Part shown: in pieces, positions 42,365 through 50,962 of the stretch
Numbering within the stretch: the first letter of the stretch is position 1
Layout of the letters: the number at the start of each line of letters is the position of its first letter
Source of the DNA: Microlunatus panaciterrae
GTDB lineage: Bacteria > Actinomycetota > Actinomycetes > Propionibacteriales > Propionibacteriaceae
Direction of reading: 5' to 3'
Assembly: GCF_016907535.1 (NCBI RefSeq)
Contig: NZ_JAFBCF010000001.1
Span: forward strand, 1,550,001 to 1,614,000
Length of the DNA stretch: 64,000 bases
Position numbers and translations under genes: made by a program
The notes under the pieces: model-generated
Seen by the model: only the letters and a program-made list of their open reading frames with translations
Databases searched by the model: none
What the model was told of the DNA's origin: nothing

Positions 42365-43666
42365 TCAGAGCCGGCTGGAACTGCCCGGTACCCCTCGGGT
42401 GTCGAGGAAGCGGGTCGATGCCGCCTCCAGGGCATCCACGTCATACTCACGGTGGTTCTGGACCAGGATGACGAGATCGGCGGCTGCTGCGGCCGCGATC
42501 GGGTCCGGGTCGGCCTTGGTGACCCCGGTGACATTCCACTGCTCGACGTGCGGGTCGTGGAACACGACCTGGGCTCCGAGGTGCTGCAGCCGCTTGGCCA
42601 GTGGGACCGCCGGAGACTGCCGCTGGTCACCGATGTTCGCCTTGTAGGTCACGCCCAGCAGCAGCACGGTCGCGCCGTTGATAGCCAGCTTGTCCGCGTT
42701 CAGCAGGTTCTGCGCCCGCTGAGCGACGTAGTTCGGCATCGAGGCGTTGATCTCCTGCGCCAGCTCGACGAACCGGAACGGATAGCCCAGCCGTTGCTTG
42801 ACCCGGTGCGACAGGTAGTTCGGGTCGATCGGAATGCAGTGCCCGCCGACACCCGGCCCCGGATAGAACGCCTGGAACCCGAACGGCTTGGTCTTGGCCA
42901 GCTCGATCACGTTCCAGAGATCGATGTCGAGCTCGTGGCAGAACTGGGCCATCTCGTTGACCATGGCGATGTTGACGTGCCGGTAGGTGTTCTCGAGCAG
43001 CTTGGCCATCTCCGCTTCGCGGGTGCCACGGGCCTCGACAACGGTGTCGATGAAGCGCGAGTAGAACTTGGTCGCCTGCCGCGTGCACTCAGGGCTGAAG
43101 CCACCGACCACCTTGGGCGTGTTCTTGACCCCGAAGTCCTGCCGACCCGGATCGATCCGCTCCGGGCTGAAGGCGAGTGAGAAGTCACGGCCCGCCACCA
43201 GACCCGAGCGGGACTCCAGGATGGGTCGCATGAACTCGTCGGTCGTGCCCGGGTAGGTGGTCGACTCCAGCACGACGAGTGTGCCGCTGCGCAGATGGTC
43301 ACCGACCGTCTCGGCCGCCGACTGGACGGCCGACAGGTCAGGGCCGCCGTCGTCGGACAGCGGCGTCGGCACGCAGATCACCACGGTGTCGGCGTCGACA
43401 ATGACGCTCGGGTCGGTGGTGGCCGAGAAGCCCTTCTCGCGCATCTCGTCGATGTCTGCGCTGCTCAGGTCGTCGACGTGCGAGCGACCCGCGTTGAGTC
43501 CGTTGACGACGCGCTCGGACAGGTCCAGGCCGACGACCTTCACCCCACTCCGCACCGCCTGTTGGGCGAGCGGTAGCCCGACGTAGCCCAGCCCCAGGAT
43601 GACGCTGTGGTCCCTCAGATTTGCCTGACCGGGTGTGCTCGCACCCGCGGCCTCGTGTACTGCCAT
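42365..43666 (-). CDS. UDP-N-acetylhexosamine 6-dehydrogenase (WecC/WbpA-like)
   Basis: 433 residues from ATG at 43666 (GGGGG ribosome site); ATG at 43681 would add five residues. NAD loop LGLGYVGLPLAQQAV near residue 25; VVICVPTPLSDDGGPDLSAV; LVVLESTTYPGTTDEFM; FSPERIDPGRQDF; catalytic cysteine in YPGPGVGGHCIPIDPNYLSH near 265. The P-G-x-G-G-H-C-I-P form is that of UDP-GlcNAc or UDP-ManNAc dehydrogenases rather than Ugd. It makes a UDP-N-acetylhexosaminuronate. The UDP-GlcNAc 2-epimerase at 62484 belongs to another operon. Followed on the same strand by two GT4 genes located upstream. Confidence 0.88.
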   Translation of the reverse strand: MAVHEAAGASTPGQANLRDHSVILGLGYVGLPLAQQAVRSGVKVVGLDLSERVVNGLNAGRSHVDDLSSADIDEMREKGFSATTDPSVIVDADTVVICVPTPLSDDGGPDLSAVQSAAETVGDHLRSGTLVVLESTTYPGTTDEFMRPILESRSGLVAGRDFSLAFSPERIDPGRQDFGVKNTPKVVGGFSPECTRQATKFYSRFIDTVVEARGTREAEMAKLLENTYRHVNIAMVNEMAQFCHELDIDLWNVIELAKTKPFGFQAFYPGPGVGGHCIPIDPNYLSHRVKQRLGYPFRFVELAQEINASMPNYVAQRAQNLLNADKLAINGATVLLLGVTYKANIGDQRQSPAVPLAKRLQHLGAQVVFHDPHVEQWNVTGVTKADPDPIAAAAAADLVILVQNHREYDVDALEAASTRFLDTRGVPGSSSRL

Positions 43667-43723
43667 GATCCTTACCCCCATGAGATTGTTACTGCTCTTC
43701 GTTGACGTCTTTGTGCTGTCGCT

Positions 43724-44887
43724 TCAGTGCGCCAGCGCCCTCCGGCTGTCGGCCACCCGGCGTACCAGCCCGGTGATCTCCTGGTCGTAACGCTCGGTGG
43801 AGAACCGGCGACGCGCCTGCCTGAGTGCCTCGGCGGCCAGCCTGCCCGCCAGCTCCTTGTCGTCCAACAGTCTGGCTATGGCTGCTGCCAGGGCGTCCAC
43901 GTCATCGACCGGGACCAGCAGACCCGTCTGCTCGTGGGTCACGGTCTCGAGATGCCCCTGGACCGACGTCGCCACCACGGGGCGCAGGGCATACTGCGCC
44001 TCCACCACCGCGTTCCCCAGGGACTCACCGAAGGACGGTGCGACCACCAGGTCGGCACGGGCCAGCGCCGGCCAGATCGGCGAACAGTAGCCCGAGAACG
44101 TGACGGCTCCGGCGAGATGCGGGTCGCGCGCCCGGGCGCGCAACTGGTCGACGTACCACTCGTAGCCCTCGAAAGCGGACCCGCAGAGCTCGATCTCCAC
44201 GTCCCTGCCCTGGGCACGCAAGGTGGAGACGGCCTCCAGGGCGACATGAACGCCCTTGCGAGGGGACAGCCGGCCAACGACGACGATCCGGGCCGGGTCC
44301 CTTCGAGCCGGCTCCTCCGGCTCGTGCGACGCCGCCGGGACACCGTTGTAGACGATCTGGGCCTTCCCGCTCAGCCGGGGCTCGACAGCCACCATCGTGT
44401 CGAAGGCCGAACGTCCATTGGCGACGACGGCCGACGCCAGCCGCAGCGGCCAGGTGATGACCTTTCGGACCATGCGGCTGTCCTTGTCTTCGGCCTCGTG
44501 CACATGGCAGATGGCCGGCACCCGCATCGAGCGGGAAGCCAGCAACCACCAGGGAAGGGTGGTGGTGTTGACGTAGACCAGCGCCGGGTCGACCCGCTTG
44601 ATCAGCCGACGCATGCGGGGCAGTGCCCTCGTCACCGCGGCTGCCAACTTGGCCAGTCCGGTGGGGTTGGCAGAGGCGCGACGCAGCACGGGAAAGTCCA
44701 CGAACTCGATCTCGGCACCCAGGTCGCGCAGGCGCGGTACGAGCTGGCCGTCAGCGGGAACTGCCACCACCACTCGCCAGCCTTCGGCACGCAGCGCGGA
44801 CACGCTGGCCAGCATCTGCAGGTCAGAGCCGTAGACATCGGCGGCAGGGTTGGCGATCAGCACAGTCGTGCTTGGTTTCCCGGTCAT
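43724..44887 (-). CDS. Glycosyltransferase family 4
   Basis: 387 residues from ATG at 44887, chosen because GGGGGAAG lies seven bases upstream and the GT-B fold starts at once (TTVLIANPAADVYGSDLQML). VVVGRLSPRKGVHVALEAVS near residue 190 and APSFGESLGNAVVEAQYALR near 275, with the E-x7-E site, form the donor pocket. ATSVQGHLETVTHEQTGLLV follows the standard GT4 order. It is 57 bases upstream of the WecC-like dehydrogenase in the same direction, so the dehydrogenase product may be its donor; that is inference only. Confidence 0.87.
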   Translation of the reverse strand: MTGKPSTTVLIANPAADVYGSDLQMLASVSALRAEGWRVVVAVPADGQLVPRLRDLGAEIEFVDFPVLRRASANPTGLAKLAAAVTRALPRMRRLIKRVDPALVYVNTTTLPWWLLASRSMRVPAICHVHEAEDKDSRMVRKVITWPLRLASAVVANGRSAFDTMVAVEPRLSGKAQIVYNGVPAASHEPEEPARRDPARIVVVGRLSPRKGVHVALEAVSTLRAQGRDVEIELCGSAFEGYEWYVDQLRARARDPHLAGAVTFSGYCSPIWPALARADLVVAPSFGESLGNAVVEAQYALRPVVATSVQGHLETVTHEQTGLLVPVDDVDALAAAIARLLDDKELAGRLAAEALRQARRRFSTERYDQEITGLVRRVADSRRALAH

Positions 44888-45092
44888 TCGACTTCCCCCG
44901 ATGTCGCTTCCCGCTCGCAGCGGGCCTGATTCAGCCGCCGGGCGAAGCCGAAATGGGTAAGTCGAACTCGTCGATCGCCCAAAATTGGACACGATCGAGA
45001 CGCCTACTTCTTAAGATTCCCCCGTACACGTTCCCTACCCCTTGCTCGTGGATGTAAGGAACGAAAGTCAGCCTATCGTAGTAAACCTGCTT

Positions 45093-45113
45093 CGTTATGC
45101 CGCTTCGGCAACG
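45093..45113 (-). terminator. Weak hairpin after the DUF1972 glycosyltransferase
   Basis: TGCCG and CGGCA pair around CTT, extended by CGTT/AACG with one bulged A. It starts 22 bases beyond the stop at 45135. No U-tract follows in the minus direction, so it is a weak candidate. Confidence 0.3.
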
Positions 45114-45134
45114 AACAGGTAACGGTCACCACGC

Positions 45135-46325
45135 TCAGCGGGCGTCCGACCGGCGACGTGGCCGGAGCTCCCCCTGGGCAGCATGCCCGCGGGCAGTGTG
45201 TGAGCGTCGGCCGCTCGGACGGCGGCGGGAGAACTCGCCGGCGGCCAGCAGCCGACAGAGCTCCTCGTACCGGCCGGCGACGTCGTCCCAGTCGTAGCGC
45301 CTGACCGCCTCCTGAAGGGCCTTGCCTCGCTGCTGCGTGCCGGCGGGGTCCTCCTCCGCTGCCACCAGCGCCTCGGCGATGTCGTCCTCGGAGTTGAAGT
45401 AGGCCGCCGGTTGACCAAGCACCTCGCGGTTGAAGTCCACGTCGAAGGCGATGGTGAAGGTGGCGGCGCCGGCCGCCCGCAGCAGCGACGGGTTGGTGCC
45501 GCCCACCGAGTGACCGTGCAGGTAGGTGAGCGCATTGCCGTACAGCTGGTCGAGCTGGGCCTGGTCCCAGACCCCGCCGAGAAACCGCACCCGGCCGTCG
45601 GCGGCACCGTGGATCTTGGCGGTGTACTCGTTGGAGTAGGGCGCTGAACCGACGACGACCAGGGGCAGCGTCGCCGAGCTGCGGCAGTAGCCGGCAACGA
45701 TCTCGTGGACATGGTTCTCCGGCTCGAACCGGGCCACCATCAGGTGGTACTTGCCCGGGGCGAGCTCCAGTTCCTCCAACCGGTCGCTCTCGCCGTCGGT
45801 CAGGATCGGGGCGCCGTAGGCGATCAGACTGGTGGGCGCGGAGAACTCCTCGCGGTAATAGTCGGCGATGCCCTGCGCATCCGCGATCAGCGCATCGGAC
45901 CAACGGACCGCCAGCGACTCGGCCGCCCGGTAGTAGCGCTGGCCGACCGGCCCCCACTTGGCGCGCTTCCACTCCAGCCCGTCGACGTGGGTGGCGACCG
46001 GGATCCGGCGGGCCCGGATGACCGGGAGCAGGGGGGAGTTGGCGGCGTTGAAGAGCACGGCAGCGTCCACCCCGCGCATCGCGCGGTTCACCACCGACAG
46101 GGCGGTGTGGCTGAGCGTCTCGAGCGAACGGCGGTGCAGGGCGGGCAGGTGCACCAGGCGCATGCCCAGATATTCATCCGCCCGGTCGCCGTCACCGGTC
46201 GGTCGGCAGAAGACGACCACCTCGTGTCCACGATCGGCCAGACGCCGTCCAACCTCCTCGACAGCCGTCTCGAAGCCGCCATAGTGGGCGGGCACGCCTC
46301 GCGTACCGATGAGCGCGATGCGCAT
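45135..46325 (-). CDS. Glycosyltransferase family 4, DUF1972-type (Cps2T/WsaD rhamnosyltransferase-like)
   Basis: 396 residues. MRIALIGTRGVPAHYGGFET at the start is the hallmark of the DUF1972-containing rhamnosyltransferases such as Cps2T and WsaD. VDGLEWKRAKWGPVGQRYYR near 118 and YHLMVARFEPENHVHEIVAG near 215 follow the family, and SVGGTNPSLLRAAGAAT near 290 replaces the classic E-x7-E site with N-P-S-L-L as usual in this group. The last 35 residues are Arg-rich and probably disordered. Donor is likely dTDP-L-rhamnose, but no rhamnose biosynthesis genes are in the window. Confidence 0.88.
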   Translation of the reverse strand: MRIALIGTRGVPAHYGGFETAVEEVGRRLADRGHEVVVFCRPTGDGDRADEYLGMRLVHLPALHRRSLETLSHTALSVVNRAMRGVDAAVLFNAANSPLLPVIRARRIPVATHVDGLEWKRAKWGPVGQRYYRAAESLAVRWSDALIADAQGIADYYREEFSAPTSLIAYGAPILTDGESDRLEELELAPGKYHLMVARFEPENHVHEIVAGYCRSSATLPLVVVGSAPYSNEYTAKIHGAADGRVRFLGGVWDQAQLDQLYGNALTYLHGHSVGGTNPSLLRAAGAATFTIAFDVDFNREVLGQPAAYFNSEDDIAEALVAAEEDPAGTQQRGKALQEAVRRYDWDDVAGRYEELCRLLAAGEFSRRRPSGRRSHTARGHAAQGELRPRRRSDAR

Positions 46326-46396
46326 GGTTGAGTCCTTTCCGCCGACCCGCGGAGATCAATTGTGTGCGGTCGGGGAAGAGTGTACCTAAGTTTCCA

Positions 46397-46825
46397 TCAA
46401 CTGCGATCCGCGATCAGGCTGCGCAGCACCGTACTGGAGGTATGGACCGTGTAGGGGAAGTAGCACACCCGTACTCCAACCTCAGTCATGTCCCGCTCGA
46501 GCTTCTCCCCTTTCGCCGTGCCACGCCAGTCATCTCCCTTGAAGAGCACGTCGAACCCGTAGCGGCGCCAGGCGTCCAGCTTGTCGCTGGAGTAGTCGGT
46601 GACGACCTTGTCGACGATGTCGAGCGCCTCCACCACCTCGATCCGTTCGGCCAGCGGCACCACCGGCCACTTGCCCTTGGCCGCGTGCAACACCTCGTCG
46701 GTGACGACTCCCACCACCAGGTGGTCGCAGAGGTCACGGGCGCGCAGCAGGATGTTGAGGTGCCCGATGTGGAACATGTCCCACGCACCCGGGACGTAGC
46801 CGGTGACCGGTGTTGTCGAGTCCAT
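46397..46825 (-). CDS. Glycerol-3-phosphate cytidylyltransferase-like nucleotidyltransferase (TagD family)
   Basis: 142 residues from ATG at 46825, which overlaps the stop of the CDP-alcohol transferase by one base; the open frame beyond it is the other gene in another frame. VTGYVPGAWDMFHIGHLNIL near residue 10 holds the H-x-G-H nucleotide-binding motif, and YTVHTSSTVLRSLI near 125 is the second signature (R-T-x-x-I-S-T-T in TagD). It activates a phosphorylated polyol with CTP. With the next gene this gives CDP-alcohol synthesis and use, most likely attaching a polyol phosphate to a lipid or glycan. The true polyol is not readable. Confidence 0.87.
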   Translation of the reverse strand: MDSTTPVTGYVPGAWDMFHIGHLNILLRARDLCDHLVVGVVTDEVLHAAKGKWPVVPLAERIEVVEALDIVDKVVTDYSSDKLDAWRRYGFDVLFKGDDWRGTAKGEKLERDMTEVGVRVCYFPYTVHTSSTVLRSLIADRS

Positions 46826-47592
46826 CAGGCGGCCCTCCTCGGTCCGTCCAGCGCGACCATGTCGCGGTACCACTTGACCAGTACGAGCAGGAGGTACCCG
46901 GCCGAAGCGACCGCCAGCGCGGTGTAGACCCAGAGGAAGAGAGTCGGCACCGCCAACAGCAGGAAGAGCGCACACAGCACGCCGTAGTCGGTCGGCAGCT
47001 TCAACAGCGACCGCAGCGGTGTCGTGGCCACCTTCGCCGGGGCCGGAAGTCCCAGCTTGGCGCGGTGCACCCGAGCCAGCTGCTCGCTCAGGATCATGCC
47101 GAAGAAGTGCACCGCGGAGACGAGCGTGAACCCGATCGGGACCAGCAGCCAGGCCTCACCCGGGAGGTCGAAGTGCCGGAAGGCGGTGATCAGCACGGCC
47201 AGGTGCAGCACGGAGACCTTCGCCGAGTCGATGATGTGGTCCAGCCACTCACCCACCGTGCTGCCCCCGCCGCGCAGCCGGGCCAGCTGCCCATCCGCAG
47301 AATCGAGGGCATAGCCGAGTACCAGACCCAGGCAGACGAGCAGCCCGGTCCACAACGTCGGCTTGAAGATTGCGAGCTCCGCGATGGCGCTGAACGTGAA
47401 CAGGGCGCTGACCGCGGTGACCTGGTTCGGCGTCATGCCGAGCTGGTAGGCCGCGGCCGCGAGATAGCGTCCCAGCGGCCGGTTGACGTAGAGCGAGTAG
47501 GGCGGCGCGCCCTTCGACCCCTTCTGCGCACTGCGCAGCTGGTCGAGCGCGGCGACGAAGCCGGTCGCTTCTGCTGCTTCGGCGGTCATCAT
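46825..47592 (-). CDS. CDP-alcohol phosphatidyltransferase family membrane protein
   Basis: 255 residues, about six hydrophobic helices. The complete signature D-G-x2-A-R-x8-G-x3-D-x3-D is present in SADGQLARLRGGGSTVGEW and LDHIID near residues 95-120. Family members displace CMP from a CDP-alcohol and form a phosphodiester with an acceptor hydroxyl. N-terminus is soluble with YVNRPLGRYLAAAAYQLGMT ahead of TM1, as in inositol/glycerol-type members. It lies between an intact and a degenerate cytidylyltransferase, overlapping both, so the three are certainly co-translated. The acceptor could be lipid, polyol or polysaccharide. Confidence 0.88.
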   Translation of the reverse strand: MMTAEAAEATGFVAALDQLRSAQKGSKGAPPYSLYVNRPLGRYLAAAAYQLGMTPNQVTAVSALFTFSAIAELAIFKPTLWTGLLVCLGLVLGYALDSADGQLARLRGGGSTVGEWLDHIIDSAKVSVLHLAVLITAFRHFDLPGEAWLLVPIGFTLVSAVHFFGMILSEQLARVHRAKLGLPAPAKVATTPLRSLLKLPTDYGVLCALFLLLAVPTLFLWVYTALAVASAGYLLLVLVKWYRDMVALDGPRRAA

Positions 47593-47978
47593 GCGACCGA
47601 AGACTGAGGGTCGACCCGGAGCGCGTCCTGCAACATCCAGCTGTCGGTCTGGCGCTCAGCGGTGAGCAGCACCGGGGCGACCGGGTGGTCAATGAAGACC
47701 GGCTCCCCTTCGACAGCGAAGACCGTGAACCGGTCGAGATTCTCGACGAACTCATGATCATGGTGGACGACCACCTCGTCGACGCCACGTAGGTGGCGGA
47801 CCAGCTCAAGACGTTCAGTGAGTGGCACCACCGGCGGGCGCCCCAGATATCTCTCGACCGTGTCGTCGCGCAGCACTGCCAGCGTCAGACTGTCGCAGAG
47901 AGACCTCGACTGCGCGATCAGATCCAAGTCGCGTACGTTCAGCAGGTCAAAAGAACGTGCCAAATAACCGCAGATCAT
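47589..47978 (-). CDS. Degenerate cytidylyltransferase-like protein
   Basis: 129 residues from ATG at 47978, with two GGGGGAATTC boxes upstream; the longer open frame is repeat DNA. The fold pattern of TagD is kept (YLARSFDLLNVRDLDLIAQS, LTLAVLRDDTVERYLGRPPV, VPLTERLELVRHLRGVDEVV), but H-x-G-H has become N-V-R-D and the C-terminal signature is absent. It is therefore probably not a nucleotidyltransferase. The gene overlaps the CDP-alcohol transferase start (ATGA). It may be a regulatory subunit or partner of the intact enzyme at 46397, or a decaying copy; the intact reading frame and good ribosome site favour a kept function. Confidence 0.7.
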   Translation of the reverse strand: MICGYLARSFDLLNVRDLDLIAQSRSLCDSLTLAVLRDDTVERYLGRPPVVPLTERLELVRHLRGVDEVVVHHDHEFVENLDRFTVFAVEGEPVFIDHPVAPVLLTAERQTDSWMLQDALRVDPQSSVA

Positions 47979-48668
47979 GCGAATTCCCCCGAATTCCCCC
48001 GAATGTGTACCCAATGGCTCACCGGTACAGAACTGAACACTACCAAACCGATACGCCCTCATGTAGGCGCCCCACACAATCTTCCAGATTTTCGCCAGTG
48101 ACCACCGCCACACCCCAACCCACGCGCTCTGAGCCCGGCGAGGAGCGACCCCACGCGCTCTGAGCCCCTCGAGGAGCGACCCCCGCTCTACCAAGAGCCC
48201 TTCGACAAGCTCAGGGCACCGACTCAACCCACGAGCTCTGAGCCTGTCGAAGAGCGGCTCCCAAGCACCAACGAAGAGCCCTTCGACAGCCTCACCCTGT
48301 GTGCGTGGGCAGGCACCACCTGTTGGACGGTGACGAACACACCAATCGGCGCATCATCGCCGGAGCAACCAGCGTCCCTGAGCGGCGGAACTTGACGGGC
48401 ACCCCGCTGACGCGCCGATTCGTCCGTTGCCGACCTGTGTTCAGCTCGTGCGGGTCGCGTCCGACGCCCCACGGACGGGCGGCCCTGCGCTGGCCCGACC
48501 CTTGGACCGGCAAGGTGTCGATCCCGATCGAAAACTCGGCAGAACGCGACTTCTGCCGGCCCACAGCGTCGATCCCGACGAAGAACTCGACAGAACGCGA
48601 CTTCTGCCCAACAGCGCCGATCCCGGCCAAGAACTCGGCAGAACGCGACTTCTGCAGCCCAACAGCGC
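47979..48668. repeat. Repeat-rich intergenic region left of the IS30 element
   Basis: About 690 bases without a supported gene. Near 48120-48300 are REP-like units: CCACGCGCTCTGAGCC twice, then GCCCTTCGACAAGCTCAGGG, its inverted form TGAGCCTGTCGAAGAGC, and a damaged copy. 48300-48515 shows nothing recognisable. From 48517 three units of about 50 bases begin GTCGATCCCG or GCCGATCCCG; they are described separately. Confidence 0.65.
48517..48668. repeat. About 50-base direct repeats with internal palindrome (left part of split array)
   Basis: Units start at 48517, 48568 and 48616 (spacing 51 and 48). Each contains AACTCGRCAGAACGCGACTT followed by CTGC; the core CAGAA-CGCGAC-TTCTG is an inverted repeat able to form a small hairpin. 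A fourth unit starts at 49923, on the far side of the IS30 element. Confidence 0.8.
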
Positions 48669-49919
48669 GGTGGATTCAACTGGTCAACGCAACACCGTGT
48701 GGATCGATCGGTTGTGAGAGTAGTTCGTTGAGGGCTTCTTTGGGGGTTTTCCAGTCGAGTCGTTTGCGGGGGCGGTCGTTGAGCTGGTTGGCGACGTAGT
48801 CGAGGTAGTCGGGGTGGTAGCCCGACAGGTCGGTGCCTTTGGGGAAGTACTGGCGCAGCAGCCCGTTGGTGTTCTCGTTGCTGCCGCGTTGCCAGGGTGA
48901 GGCCGGGTCGCAGAAGTAGATGGCGATGTCGGTGGCGAGGGTGATGTTGGCGTGGTTGGCCATCTCGATTCCCTGGTCCCAGGTGACGGTCTTGGCGAGC
49001 AGCTTCGGCAGCTGCCCGATCGTGGCGATCATCTGCTGCTCCACCTCCACCGCGCCGTGCCGGCCGGGCAGGTGCAGCAACAACACGAAGCCGGTCATCC
49101 GCTCGACCAGGGTGCCGATCGCCGAGGCGGAGTTCTCCCCGATGATCAGATCACCCTCCCAGTGGCCCGGCACGGCCCGGTCGGCGACCTCGGCGGGCCG
49201 CTCGCTGATGTTGACCATGTTCGCGATCCGGCCACGCCGCACCAACGGGTCACGGCGCGGCCTCCGCAGCGCCCGCCCGGTCCGCAGACACCCGGTGAGC
49301 TCTCGCCTCAGCGCCCCACGGCCCTGGACATACAGCGACTGGTAGATCGTCTCGTGCGACACCCGCATCTCCGCATCGTCGGGAAAGTCCTCCCGCAGCC
49401 GGGCCGCGATCTGGGCCGGGCTGTGCTTGGCCATCAGCCTAGATTGCACCTCATCTCGAAGCCGCGCCCCGGCTGCCAGCTTCGCCACCTTCGGCCGAGC
49501 CGCCCGCCGATCCGCCTGACCCTGAGCCACCGAGGCACGATAACCACTACGCGACCAGCCCGCACCACGGCGCAGCTCCCGACTGACCGTGGCCGGATCG
49601 CGCCCGATCTCCCGAGCGATCTGACGCACCCCACCACCAGCCGCCCGACGACACGCGATCTCCTCACGCTCAGCAAACGACAACCGCAGCCCCGAAGGCT
49701 CCCCGACGACCGAAGGAATCACCCCGCCAGCATGACGAAACCACCGACCGGCAGTGCCCCTCGACACCCCCACACTCCCCGCCGCCACCTCCACCGCCAC
49801 ACCCCCACGCACCAGACGCCAGAACCGACGCTGCACCTCCACCGCAATCCTCGGACGCCCAACACCAGCCATCACAACACCCCCAACAGAAAGAGCGTTG
49901 CGTTGACCCCCTGAACCCA
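48669..49919 (-). mobile_element. IS30-family insertion sequence
   Basis: About 1.25 kb. The ends are imperfect inverted repeats: GGTCAACGCAAC at 48682-48693 and its complement at 49897-49908, extending outward as TGGRTTCA with three mismatched bases between. The transposase fills the element and its stop codon lies inside the left terminal repeat. AGCGC flanks both sides (48664-48668 and 49920-49924), which may be a target duplication or may come from the repeat array it interrupted. It looks intact and therefore recent. Confidence 0.85.
48676..49872 (-). CDS. IS30-family transposase
   Basis: 398 residues from ATG at 49872, normal for IS30; the frame is open for 65 more codons through the terminal repeat, with no supporting style. 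An N-terminal helix-turn-helix (FWRLVRGGVAVEVAAGSVGV; LSFAEREEIACRRAAGGGVR; IAREIGRDPATVSRELRRGA) is followed by the DDE domain: PGHWEGDLIIGENSASAIG, TVTWDQGIEMANHANITL and PASPWQRGSNENTNGLLRQY, giving D, D and E with 33 residues between the last two. NQLNDRPRKRLDWKTPKEAL closes the protein as in other IS30 members. All catalytic residues are present. Confidence 0.95.
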   Translation of the reverse strand: MAGVGRPRIAVEVQRRFWRLVRGGVAVEVAAGSVGVSRGTAGRWFRHAGGVIPSVVGEPSGLRLSFAEREEIACRRAAGGGVRQIAREIGRDPATVSRELRRGAGWSRSGYRASVAQGQADRRAARPKVAKLAAGARLRDEVQSRLMAKHSPAQIAARLREDFPDDAEMRVSHETIYQSLYVQGRGALRRELTGCLRTGRALRRPRRDPLVRRGRIANMVNISERPAEVADRAVPGHWEGDLIIGENSASAIGTLVERMTGFVLLLHLPGRHGAVEVEQQMIATIGQLPKLLAKTVTWDQGIEMANHANITLATDIAIYFCDPASPWQRGSNENTNGLLRQYFPKGTDLSGYHPDYLDYVANQLNDRPRKRLDWKTPKEALNELLSQPIDPHGVALTS

Positions 49920-50173
49920 AGCGCCGATCCCGACCAAGAACTCGACAGAACGCGAGTTTTTGCACAACGTCGCCGGACAGGCTGCCGTCCTCCAATGCCC
50001 GACCTACCCCACAACATGACGCCAGGAGCATCCCCTTCACGGCCGCGGGCGTCTCGGTGCACGGCACGCCACTGTGCTCGGATCAGAGCCTGTCGAAGCG
50101 TCCCTCCCCCAAGGCACCACGAAGAGCCCTTCGACAGGCTCAGGGCGCGGAGAGGCTCAGGGCGCGGAGAGGC
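49920..50173. repeat. Right part of split 50-base array and REP-like units
   Basis: 49923-49968 holds the fourth unit of the array broken by the IS (GCCGATCCCGACCAAGAACT), with the palindrome damaged to CGCGAGTTTTTG. 50085-50105 has TCAGAGCCTGTCGAAGC. 50125-50175 has GCCCTTCGACAGGCTCAGGG and two further copies of GAGGCTCAGGGCGCGGA; the last copy runs into the stop codon of the next gene. Confidence 0.65.
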
Positions 50174-50845
50174 TCAGAGGTCGACCGGGGCATCGGCGTT
50201 GACCTCGACCCAGACATCCGGGTTGCCGCGGGACGAGTTGACCAGCCGCGCGTTGGCCTCGTCGCTGCCCAGGGTCTTGGTCTCGGCCGCATCGGTTCCG
50301 AGGCCGTAGTGCGTGTGCCGAGCCTGCAGGCGGCTCCGCCGGATCGAGTCCTGCAGGTGCACGAACCAGACCTCGTCGAGTCGGGACCGCACCCCGTCCC
50401 AGGGTTCGGCGTTGAGCAGCAGGTAGTTGCCCTCGGTCACCACCAGCCGCACCGCGGGGGCGATCTCCACCGCGTGGGCGATCGACTCCTCAATCTCCCG
50501 ACGAAACTCCGGCGCATAGACGGGATGGTCGGTGTGCTCTCGGATCCGCTCCAGCAGGTCGATGTAGCCGTAGCAGTCGAACGTCTCGGGTGCACCCTTC
50601 ACGTGGGCCAGTCCGTGTCGGTTCAGCACCCGTTGCGCCAGGTGGAACGCATCCATGCCCACCTGCACCACCTGGCCGGGGAAGTCGTCATCGATGGCGG
50701 CCGTCAGCTCGTCGGCGAGCGTGGACTTCCCGCTCCCCGGGGCGCCGGCGATGCCCAGTACGGCGCGGCCGGGGCGCTGCAGCAGCGCGGTGGCGCGCCC
50801 CACGAGCGTGTCGAACCCCCGGCCTGGCCACGAGATCTGCTCCAT
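50174..50845 (-). CDS. Nucleoside/nucleotide kinase family protein (uridine kinase / PanK-like P-loop)
   Basis: 223 residues from ATG at 50845; the frame runs 24 codons further but GC-rich and unsupported. Walker A GIAGAPGSGKSTLADELTAA near residue 33; QVVQVGMDAFHLAQRVLNRH (D-x-F-H, the acceptor-site aspartate) near 65; LVVTEGNYLLLNAEPWDGVR near 140 with the E-G-N-Y-L-L signature; a lid arginine in DSIRRSRLQARHTHYGLG. This is the FrcK/UdK-like group of small P-loop kinases, which phosphorylate sugars, nucleosides or pantothenate-like compounds. Divergent from the phosphatase-like gene at 50963 and not evidently part of polysaccharide synthesis. Confidence 0.85.
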   Translation of the reverse strand: MEQISWPGRGFDTLVGRATALLQRPGRAVLGIAGAPGSGKSTLADELTAAIDDDFPGQVVQVGMDAFHLAQRVLNRHGLAHVKGAPETFDCYGYIDLLERIREHTDHPVYAPEFRREIEESIAHAVEIAPAVRLVVTEGNYLLLNAEPWDGVRSRLDEVWFVHLQDSIRRSRLQARHTHYGLGTDAAETKTLGSDEANARLVNSSRGNPDVWVEVNADAPVDL

Positions 50846-50962
50846 AGCGGACCAGGCTAGCCGCCGCGCGAGTTGCGAGCACCGGACGGGCGGCATGATC
50901 GGTCCCGCACTGCCCACCTGTCATGATGGGCGCATGATGCGCAGCCGGTCGGGCGGCGACCG

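Noticed and set aside
44888-45134. Possible small gene between the two GT4 genes on the minus strand
   Set aside because: 247 bases with scattered AT-rich hexamers (promoter-like) but no open frame with a credible start and composition.
45073-45972. Alternative frame within the DUF1972 glycosyltransferase
   Set aside because: The 45135-46325 frame contains the whole family pattern; the other is Arg/Gly-rich shadow. No frameshift is needed.
48224-48800. Several overlapping open frames around the 50-base repeats
   Set aside because: Their sequence comes from the repeats themselves (RDFC/AEFCR periodic text in different frames) and no ribosome site or fold is seen.
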